From Staphylococcus sp. NRL 16/872 (GTDB lineage: Bacteria > Bacillota > Bacilli > Staphylococcales > Staphylococcaceae), in assembly GCF_022815905.2 (NCBI RefSeq), contig NZ_CP119327.1, positions 2,476,282 through 2,540,281 on the forward strand: a stretch of 64,000 nucleotides of DNA, in the 5' to 3' direction. The notes under the pieces were generated by a model. That model ran no database searches, was not told the origin of the DNA, and saw only the letters and a list, made by a program, of their open reading frames with translations. The translations under genes and the position numbers were made by a program. The stretch's first letter is position 1, and each line of letters opens with the position of its first letter. Below, in pieces: positions 57,432 through 64,000 of the stretch.

Positions 57432-58271
57432 TTACTTTTTATATATTTTAATTTTTATTTCGTAATAATCATCATGGTCTTTATCACGTTGTTCTACGCG
57501 TATACCTGATGATTCGATAGCCTGTATACTTTTGCCAACTTCATCTCGGGCTTGTGTTAAATCTTTCTCAAATTGGAAGTTCTGAGCTTTCACTTTTTCA
57601 GGTCCAATTTTTTGTTTTACACGAGCTTCTGTTTGTTTAACGTTTAATTTTTGGCTTATCACTTGTTCAATCAGCTTTTCTTGTTCTTCATATTCAAGAG
57701 ATAGTACAGCTCGGGCATGACGCTCTGAAATCTTACCTTCTCGTAAACGTGTAATCACTTTGGGTGCTAATTTAAGTAATCTTAACTTATTCGCAATAAA
57801 GCTTTGACTTTTACCTAGACTTTTAGCGAGTTCACTTTGTGTTGTTTCACCAATTTCAAGCAACTTTTTATAAGCTTCCGCTTCTTCTACAGCAGATAAG
57901 TTTTCACGTTGAATGTTCTCAATCAACGCGACCACTGCTGTTTCTTCATCATTCATATGACGAATAATGACGTCTGCTTGAGCTTTATGCAGTGATTGTA
58001 ATGCTCTAAAACGACGTTCACCAGCTATAATTTCGTACATGTCTTCTTCAATTGGTCGTACTACAATCGGTTGTAATAGCCCATGTTCGTCAATCGATTC
58101 TGCCAATTCTTCAATTTTGCTCGCATCAAAGACTTGTCTAGGTTGATAACGGTTAGGAACGATACGCTCTATTTGAATGGATTCAACGCTTGAATTACGG
58201 TCTTCTTCAATGTAGCCAACGATGTCCTCTTTATTTTTTAAACCAAATAATTTTGAAAAAGGTTTTTTCAT
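57432..58271 (-). CDS. noc: nucleoid occlusion protein Noc (ParB family)
   Basis: A 279-residue ParB-like CTPase that blocks division over the nucleoid. An N-terminal basic segment (MKKPFSKLFGLKNK) can bind the membrane. The ParB core has IVPNRYQPRQVFD near residue 37 and the CTP-binding EIIAGERRFRAL near 90. A helix-turn-helix follows (TQSELAKSLGKSQSFIANKL, about 145-165), then a C-terminal dimerisation domain. The position next to rsmG-mnmG-mnmE near the origin is standard for Noc in Firmicutes, where the related ParB (Spo0J) is a separate gene. Confidence 0.93.
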   Translation of the reverse strand: MKKPFSKLFGLKNKEDIVGYIEEDRNSSVESIQIERIVPNRYQPRQVFDASKIEELAESIDEHGLLQPIVVRPIEEDMYEIIAGERRFRALQSLHKAQADVIIRHMNDEETAVVALIENIQRENLSAVEEAEAYKKLLEIGETTQSELAKSLGKSQSFIANKLRLLKLAPKVITRLREGKISERHARAVLSLEYEEQEKLIEQVISQKLNVKQTEARVKQKIGPEKVKAQNFQFEKDLTQARDEVGKSIQAIESSGIRVEQRDKDHDDYYEIKIKIYKK

Positions 58272-58316
58272 TATCCATTCACTCCTCTTAAAATTAATTT
58301 TATCATGTCTTTTTGA

Positions 58317-59039
58317 TTAATTTTCTAATAAAGGAGATTTATTAGGCGTACCGGGCTTTCTAGGATATTTCTTAGACGTTTGACGACGTTTATCAATAAT
58401 AATCATCTGTCTTTCTCCAGCATCTTCTGGTAAGTCGAATGTATAAGAATCACTGAAGACACCGCCTAAAATACCAATCCCATAATGCGCTTCCTCTAAC
58501 TCTTCTTCTCCTTTTGAAGACTTCAATGCGATGAAGTGGCCCCCTTTTTTCACAAGAGGTAAACATAATTCACTCAGCACAGTTAATCTTGCTACGGCAC
58601 GTGCAGTTACGACGTCGTAAGTTTCACGATTCACGCCTTTACCGAACGTTTCAGCACGATCGTGAACAAAGCTTACTTGCGTCAATCCAAGCTCAGCTGC
58701 TAAATGATTTAAGAATTGAATACGTTTATTTAAAGAATCGACAATCGTTACTTTTAATTCTGGATAAACAATTTTCAATGGAATACTTGGGAATCCAGCA
58801 CCTGCGCCTACATCACAGATGGTAAGTGGTTGATTAAAGTCATAATAAAAGCTTGGTGTAATAGAATCATAGAAATGTTTAAGATAAACTTCATGTTCAT
58901 CCGTAATACTTGTTAAATTCATTTTTTCATTCCATTCAACAAGTAACTTATAGTACGTTTCGAATTGTTCTTTCTGTTTATCTGATAACTCAATTCCATG
59001 TTCACTTAATTCTTTAGCTAGCCATTCTACGCCACTCAT
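58317..59039 (-). CDS. rsmG: 16S rRNA (guanine(527)-N(7))-methyltransferase
   Basis: A 240-residue SAM-dependent methyltransferase acting on G527 of 16S rRNA. Loss of it gives low-level streptomycin resistance in many bacteria. The SAM-binding motif is [17 protein letters not shown] near residue 70. [12 protein letters not shown] and [11 protein letters not shown] are typical. Its start shares one base with the mnmG stop, so translation is coupled. Confidence 0.95.
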   Translation of the reverse strand: MSGVEWLAKELSEHGIELSDKQKEQFETYYKLLVEWNEKMNLTSITDEHEVYLKHFYDSITPSFYYDFNQPLTICDVGAGAGFPSIPLKIVYPELKVTIVDSLNKRIQFLNHLAAELGLTQVSFVHDRAETFGKGVNRETYDVVTARAVARLTVLSELCLPLVKKGGHFIALKSSKGEEELEEAHYGIGILGGVFSDSYTFDLPEDAGERQMIIIDKRRQTSKKYPRKPGTPNKSPLLEN

Positions 59040-60916
59040 TAACTTTTCACCCTTTGCAATTTACCTTGTTCTAAATAGACAAGTAAGATTGAGATATCTG
59101 CTGGATTTACGCCTGAAATACGTGAGGCTTGCGCAATATTCAATGGTTTTACTTCAGCTAATTTCTCACGCGCTTCAGTCGCTAAACTATCCACTTTGCT
59201 GTAATCTAAGTCTTCTGGAATTTTTTTCTCTTCCATACGTTTTACTTTTTCAACTTGTTGTAATGATTTATTGATATAACCTTCATATTTCGTTTGAATT
59301 TCAACTTGTTCTTCAACCGCTTCAGGTAATTTGTGCTCTTCTTCTAAGATTTCTAAGATTGTATCATAGCTCATTTCAGGACGACGTAATAAATCGATAG
59401 CTAAGATACCGTCTTTAAGACGTGAACCACCATTTGCTTCAATCACAGATTGTGTATGCTCATTAGGTTTAATACGGATATTTGTTAAACGTTCGATCTC
59501 GTCTTCAATTTGTTGACGTTTTTCGTTAAAACGCGCATAACGTTCTTCTGAAATCATACCTAATTCATGACCTACATCTGTTAAACGCAAGTCCGCATTG
59601 TCATGACGAAGTAATAAACGATATTCAGCACGAGACGTTAATAAACGATAAGGTTCGTTCGTACCTTTTGTCACTAAGTCGTCGATTAACACACCGATAT
59701 ATGCATCTGAACGACTTAAGATTTTTTCTCCTGTGCCTAAAACTTTACCTGCAGCGTTAATGCCTGCCATGATACCTTGACCTGCCGCTTCTTCATAGCC
59801 TGATGTACCATTGATTTGACCTGCAGTATATAAGTTTTTAATCTTTTTAGTTTCTAATGTTGGCCATAATTGTGTTGGCACGATTGCGTCATATTCAATG
59901 GCATAACCTGCACGCATCATGTCCGCCTTTTCAAGACCAGGAATCGTTGCTAACATTTCGCGTTGCACATGTTCCGGAAGACTTGTTGATAATCCTTGCA
60001 CGTACACTTCGTTCGTATTGCGACCTTCAGGCTCTAGGAAAAGTTGGTGTCTAGGTTTATCGTTGAAACGGACAAATTTATCTTCAATTGATGGACAGTA
60101 ACGTGGACCAGTACCTTTAATCATTCCTGAGTACATAGCTGATAAATGTAAATTATCATCGATGACTTTATGCGTTTTATCATTTGTATACGTTAACCAA
60201 CATGGAAGTTGATCTAAAATGTATTCTGTTGTTTCAAAGCTAAATGCACGGCCTACATCATCACCAGGTTGAATTTCAGTTTTAGAATAATCAATTGTTT
60301 TAGAATTTACGCGTGGTGGTGTACCCGTTTTAAAGCGCACGACTTCAAAGCCAAGTTCTTTTAAGTTATCAGCTAAAGTAATTGAAGGAAGCTGATGGTT
60401 AGGTCCACTTGAATATTTCATATTACCTAAGATAATTTCACCACGTAAGAACGTGCCTGTCGTAATGACAACCGCTTGCGCACGATATTCTGTTCCAATA
60501 TTCGTACGCACACCTTTAACTTCGTCATCTTCGATAATTAATTCATCTACCATACCTTGCATGATATCTAAATTCTCTTCATCTTCAATTACGCGTTTCA
60601 TTTCTTGTTGATATAACACTTTATCTGCTTGCGCTCTTAACGCACGTACCGCTGGGCCTTTCCCAGTATTTAACATACGCATTTGAATGTGCGTTTTATC
60701 AATCGCTTTTGCCATTTGGCCACCCAACGCGTCAATCTCACGAACTACAATTCCTTTAGCTGGCCCCCCTACTGAAGGGTTACAAGGCATAAAGGCGATA
60801 TTATCTAAGTTAATTGTTAGCATTAGTGTTTTAGCGCCACGTCTTGCTGAAGCTAATCCTGCTTCAATCCCAGCATGACCCGCTCCAATAACGATTACAT
60901 CATATTCTTGAGCCAC
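59039..60916 (-). CDS. mnmG: tRNA uridine-5-carboxymethylaminomethyl modification enzyme, FAD subunit
   Basis: A 625-residue flavoprotein that with MnmE modifies U34 of certain tRNAs. The FAD motif [19 protein letters not shown] is near residue 9. [11 protein letters not shown] and the C-terminal [16 protein letters not shown] are typical. I chose the GTG at 60916 (site aaggaggtcaataaa), which gives the normal 625-residue length. The ATG six codons earlier overlaps the ribosome site. Confidence 0.96.
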   Translation of the reverse strand: MAQEYDVIVIGAGHAGIEAGLASARRGAKTLMLTINLDNIAFMPCNPSVGGPAKGIVVREIDALGGQMAKAIDKTHIQMRMLNTGKGPAVRALRAQADKVLYQQEMKRVIEDEENLDIMQGMVDELIIEDDEVKGVRTNIGTEYRAQAVVITTGTFLRGEIILGNMKYSSGPNHQLPSITLADNLKELGFEVVRFKTGTPPRVNSKTIDYSKTEIQPGDDVGRAFSFETTEYILDQLPCWLTYTNDKTHKVIDDNLHLSAMYSGMIKGTGPRYCPSIEDKFVRFNDKPRHQLFLEPEGRNTNEVYVQGLSTSLPEHVQREMLATIPGLEKADMMRAGYAIEYDAIVPTQLWPTLETKKIKNLYTAGQINGTSGYEEAAGQGIMAGINAAGKVLGTGEKILSRSDAYIGVLIDDLVTKGTNEPYRLLTSRAEYRLLLRHDNADLRLTDVGHELGMISEERYARFNEKRQQIEDEIERLTNIRIKPNEHTQSVIEANGGSRLKDGILAIDLLRRPEMSYDTILEILEEEHKLPEAVEEQVEIQTKYEGYINKSLQQVEKVKRMEEKKIPEDLDYSKVDSLATEAREKLAEVKPLNIAQASRISGVNPADISILLVYLEQGKLQRVKS

Positions 60917-61001
60917 TTTATTGACCTCCTTCATATCTTCCTACTTTTATTTATGGAAATTAAGACACCCTACCGTCTCATTTTTTAATATTTATAATTA
61001 A

Positions 61002-62381
61002 CTACTTACCTAAACAGAATTGACTAAATAATTGATCGATTAATTCATCACTTGCAGATTCACCAATAATTTCACCTAGTAATTCCCAAGTACGTGTTAA
61101 ATCGATTTGAACCATGTCCATCGGGATACCTGCTTCAGCAGCATCAATAGCATCTTGAATCGCATGTCTCGCTTGTTTTAATAAAGAAATATGTCTTGAA
61201 TTAGAAACATACGTCATATCTTGGTTTTGAACTTCTCCACCAAAGAATAAATCTCTAATTTGAATTTCTAATTCATCGATACCTTCTTGTTTCAACATAG
61301 ATGTTTGAATAAGTGGCATATCTCCAATCATTTCTTTAACTTCAGCAATATCTAATTTTTGTTCTAAATCGGTTTTATTAACAATGACAATCGCATCTTC
61401 ATTTTTAATCACTTCATATAATGTACGATCTTCTTGCGTTAATGGCTCGTTATTATTAAGCACGAACAGGATTAAGTCTGCTTCACTTAAGGCTTTTCGT
61501 GAACGTTCTACGCCGATTTTCTCAACAATATCCTCAGTATCACGAATACCTGCCGTATCTACTAATCTTAGTGGCACGCCACGTACATTCACGTATTCTT
61601 CTAAGACATCGCGTGTCGTACCTGCGACTTCCGTTACAATGGCTTTATTATCTTGAATAAGGTTATTTAACATTGAAGATTTACCTACGTTTGGTTTACC
61701 TACAATCACTGTTGAAAGACCTTCTCGCATGATTTTACCTTGTGTACCAGTTTCTAATAGAAGGTTAATTTCATTTTTTATTTTCTTAGACTGTTCTAAT
61801 AAGAATTCCGTCGTCGCATCTTCAACATCGTCATATTCTGGATAATCGATATTCACTTCTACTTGTGCGAGAATTTCTAAAATAGATTGACGTTGGCGTT
61901 TAATTAAATCACTTAAACGACCTTCGATTTGATTCATCGCAACTTTTGAAGCGCGATCAGTTTTAGAACGAATGAAATCCATGACGGCTTCAGCTTGAGA
62001 TAAATCAATACGGCCATTAAGGAAAGCACGCTTTGTATATTCACCTGGTTCGGCCATTCTAGCGCCATGCGTCATTGTAAGTTCTAAAATACGATTAATC
62101 GTTAAAATCCCACCATGGCAGTTGATTTCAATAATATCTTCACGTGTAAAGGTTCTTGGTGCGCGTAATACAGAAATCATTACCTCTTCTACAACTTCAT
62201 TCGATTCAGGATCAATAATATGTCCATAATTAATCGTATGTGATTCTACATCTTCTAACTTTTTCTTTCCTTTATATAGTTTATCTCCAATTTCGACTGC
62301 TTGCGGTCCAGATAAACGGACAATACCAATAGCACCTTCACCCATTGGCGTTGAAATACTAGTTATCGTATCAAAATCCAT
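61002..62381 (-). CDS. mnmE: tRNA uridine-5-carboxymethylaminomethyl modification GTPase
   Basis: A 459-residue K-dependent GTPase, partner of MnmG. It has an N-terminal folate-binding domain ([17 protein letters not shown]), then the G domain with G1 [11 protein letters not shown]3 DTAG and G4 NKTD. It ends FCLGK, the catalytic Cys tail. ATG 62381 gives the family N-terminus MDFDTITS and has a GGAGGCGAGG site. An upstream frame extension of 12 codons is not expected to be used. Confidence 0.96.
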   Translation of the reverse strand: MDFDTITSISTPMGEGAIGIVRLSGPQAVEIGDKLYKGKKKLEDVESHTINYGHIIDPESNEVVEEVMISVLRAPRTFTREDIIEINCHGGILTINRILELTMTHGARMAEPGEYTKRAFLNGRIDLSQAEAVMDFIRSKTDRASKVAMNQIEGRLSDLIKRQRQSILEILAQVEVNIDYPEYDDVEDATTEFLLEQSKKIKNEINLLLETGTQGKIMREGLSTVIVGKPNVGKSSMLNNLIQDNKAIVTEVAGTTRDVLEEYVNVRGVPLRLVDTAGIRDTEDIVEKIGVERSRKALSEADLILFVLNNNEPLTQEDRTLYEVIKNEDAIVIVNKTDLEQKLDIAEVKEMIGDMPLIQTSMLKQEGIDELEIQIRDLFFGGEVQNQDMTYVSNSRHISLLKQARHAIQDAIDAAEAGIPMDMVQIDLTRTWELLGEIIGESASDELIDQLFSQFCLGK

Positions 62382-62528
62382 GATTATCCTCGCCTCCTTA
62401 TTCAAGTAAAATTTCATTATAACATTGTAATTTGTTTCTTTTGAAAATGCGAATATCTTGATTTATAGCGCACAGGTAAGTCTACGGTTTGTCTGAGGTT
62501 AGACTGAAGTACGTCTTATATTCGCCAT

Positions 62529-62873
62529 TTATTTTATTTTCTTATTAAATACTTTCGCAATTTTTAATACGTGCTCTAAGCTACCTTGTATTTCTAATGT
62601 CGACATATCTTTCGCAGGTTGTCTTGCGATTACAATAATATCGCGAGCAATGATATCTTGCTTGTGTACTTTAAAATTTTCTCTAATAGCTCTTTTAATT
62701 TTATTTCTTGTTACGGCATTACCTAATTTTTTAGATACGCTAATTCCTAAGCGAAAATGTTCTTTATTACTATTATAGGTGTAAACTACAAACTGTCTGT
62801 TTGCTACCGACTTCCCTCTTTTATAAATAGTTTGGAAATCAGTATTCTTTTTAATACGATACGCCTTCTCCAC
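62529..62873 (-). CDS. rnpA: ribonuclease P protein component
   Basis: A 114-residue basic protein that binds the RNase P RNA and helps process tRNA 5' ends. The RNR motif is LGNAVTRNKIKRAIREN near residue 50. KNTDFQTIYKRGKSVANRQF is the usual N-terminus. GTG start at 62873 with a weak site (gagtgatgtaaac). It follows rpmH on the same strand, the conserved order at the origin, but the gap of 298 bp between them is longer than usual and contains an odd structured segment. Confidence 0.95.
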   Translation of the reverse strand: MEKAYRIKKNTDFQTIYKRGKSVANRQFVVYTYNSNKEHFRLGISVSKKLGNAVTRNKIKRAIRENFKVHKQDIIARDIIVIARQPAKDMSTLEIQGSLEHVLKIAKVFNKKIK

Positions 62874-62949
62874 GTTTACATCACTCGCTTATTTTATTCT
62901 CTACTTTTTACCAGACTGCAGACAAACCCTTTCACTTATCGTCGTCTCA

Positions 62950-63085
62950 TGCATGCCTTAAAGCACCACTTCTTCTTTAGAAGTTAGTGGTACTTACACA
63001 TGAGCTTTAGCTCAGGAGTTCCTTTAAAAATCCCGTCGTTATGCATTTCAACTCCTCGATTGCTAAGGGTTTCTTTCAGTCTTCA
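62950..63085 (-). mobile_element. possible relic of an IS200/IS605-family end (omega-RNA-like) between rpmH and rnpA
   Basis: Read leftward, a long-range stem GGAGTT/AACTCC (63055-63050 with 63020-63015) is followed by a GAGCTAAAGCTC hairpin (63013-63002), then TGTGTAAGTACCACTAAC. A second hairpin (ACCACT/AGTGGT, 62991-62965) follows. This order of a closing stem, a short AGCT hairpin and a structured tail resembles the right ends of IS200/IS605 elements, which encode the guide RNA of TnpB. No TnpB frame is present. It may instead be an ordinary structured spacer. Confidence 0.35.
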
Positions 63086-63142
63086 AACCTGAAATTTTTC
63101 TATCAGTAAATTCTTTTTCGTCTGTAATCACCTTTCAAACGA

Positions 63143-63171
63143 AAAAAAAGACCACTGAGAAGTCAGTGATC
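63143..63171 (-). terminator. terminator after rpmH
   Basis: Read leftward, ATCACTGA pairs with TCAGTGGT around a short loop, followed by eight T residues. It lies directly at the rpmH stop, so rnpA may need its own promoter or read-through. Confidence 0.8.
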
Positions 63172-63309
63172 TTATGCTGATAAAACTTTACGGCCTTTAC
63201 GACGACGACGCGCTAAAACTTTACGGCCATTTTTAGTGCTCATGCGTTTTCTGAAACCATGAACTTTACTATGTTTACGTTTATTTGGTTGATAAGTACG
63301 TTTTACCAT
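63172..63309 (-). CDS. rpmH: 50S ribosomal protein L34
   Basis: A 45-residue, Arg/Lys-rich protein starting [19 protein letters not shown] and ending GRKVLSA, unmistakable L34. It includes [20 protein letters not shown]. The start ATG at 63309 has a GGAGGTG site. It is the first gene leftward of the origin region, as in nearly all Firmicutes. Confidence 0.97.
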
Positions 63310-63659
63310 GCAAAACACCTCCATCTACTTATTATCCAGTTCATTATTAATCTGAATGAACCTGATTATTTTAATAGATAAATTATACTTTCTGATATCA
63401 GAATTCTTGATTTAATTAAATTTTATCTAGTCATAATTCAAGCAACTACTACAATATAACAAATTACCATTTATAAAGCAAGCAGCATTTAAACTCAAGC
63501 TACAATTTTTTATGAAAATTTGCGTTTCTTTCAATATTAATATTTATACATTTTAAGTTTTTGATCAGTAAGATGATTTTATTCATTTTTAATACACGTT
63601 TATAAATTATTTCCCAAAACTATTGTAGTACATTTTTAATATCTTAAATATAGCGTCCT

Positions 63660-63970
63660 TTTTTATCCACTTATTCACATATAATATTGAAAATTCTGTG
63701 GATAATCAAGCTAATATTCACAACTTTATACCGAATTTAACAACATATTCACAGCCGTTTGACATCTATCCTAGTTAAAAAGTATAATTGTGTGGATAAG
63801 TCGTCTAACTCATTATTTTTACAGGATTTATTTATAGATTTTATATACATAATTAGTGTGAATAAATCATAGCATTCCTAAAGTTATCCCCAAATTGTTA
63901 TTAACTTGTGGATAATTATTAACATGCTGTGATTATTTTTATCCACTTATTCTAATTTCTGTGTATAAGT
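63660..63970. other. replication origin region with a cluster of DnaA boxes (dnaA expected just beyond the edge)
   Basis: Between rpmH and the right edge are at least eight DnaA boxes or near boxes. Exact TGTGGATAA occurs at 63697, 63791 and 63907. TTATTCACA occurs at 63671 and as its complement at 63857. One-mismatch forms are TTATCCACT at 63663 and 63939, TTATCCCCA at 63884 and TGTGTATAA at 63960. The region is AT-rich. The final aaagatggagtttatat looks like the ribosome site of dnaA. The 63310-63660 part is AT-rich spacer that probably includes the rpmH promoter. Confidence 0.85.
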
Positions 63971-64000
63971 CTTAAATTTATAGAAAGATGGAGTTTATAT

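Noticed and set aside
57278..63170. parS or Noc-binding sites near noc
   Set aside because: I looked for TGTTTCACGTGAAACA-like and ATTTCCCGGGAAAT-like sequences and saw none. This was an eye search, not a computed one.
1..64000. tRNA or rRNA genes
   Set aside because: No cloverleaf-like or rRNA-like sequence was recognised in the non-coding gaps.

Overview
The window is a stretch of a Staphylococcus chromosome, most likely a coagulase-negative species, running leftward from the replication origin. The right end carries the conserved block noc, rsmG, mnmG, mnmE, rnpA, rpmH and then a cluster of DnaA boxes, with dnaA expected just past the edge. Low GC, IS431 ends, a YSIRK/LPXTG surface protein, VraDEH and RnpA/MnmG sequences very like those of S. 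aureus support the genus. The species cannot be fixed from sequence alone.

Layout. 1-1316: end of an mcrBC-type restriction locus, with mcrB cut by a 148-bp IS6-family mini-element. 1432-3478: YeiH-type transporter with a divergent LysR regulator. 3546-3830: an Fst/PepA1-like type I toxin-antitoxin locus that standard gene calling would miss. 4043-5678: a small membrane peptide and mqo. 5793-6923: IS431 debris and a decayed IS431. 7064-7882: a frameshifted acetyltransferase and a truncated paralogue. 8102-14272: a 2-aminoethylphosphonate uptake and degradation operon (ABC importer, phnW, phnX) with a divergent DeoR regulator. 14413-17341: a glycine betaine/proline OpuA-type importer. 17433-19516: a LysR regulator lacking a normal start codon, divergent from an MFS transporter. 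19757-25635: a complete type I restriction-modification operon (hsdM-hsdS-hsdR). 25944-26458: small membrane peptides. 26547-30916: a ferric/phosphonate-type ABC importer followed by a metallophosphatase. 31152-33140: an M20 deacylase and a stand-alone type I signal peptidase. 33709-37002: yxeA-vraD-vraE-vraH, a peptide-antibiotic resistance module.

The centrepiece is one 17.8-kb gene (37266-55088) for a 5940-residue cell-wall-anchored protein. It has a YSIRK signal, an N-terminal head, eight pilin-like (FctA/Spy0128) domains, then thirteen tandem two-domain units of about 330 residues (antigen I/II-like plus FctA-like), a proline-rich wall region and an LPKTG anchor. Lys, Glu and Asn signatures of intramolecular isopeptide bonds recur in each unit. 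This is a very long self-crosslinked stalk and, with the type I toxin locus, the most notable content here.

55147-57277 holds an XRE regulator and a small TetR-regulated membrane-protein operon with a perfect 30-bp palindromic operator. A possible relic of an IS200/IS605 end lies between rnpA and rpmH.
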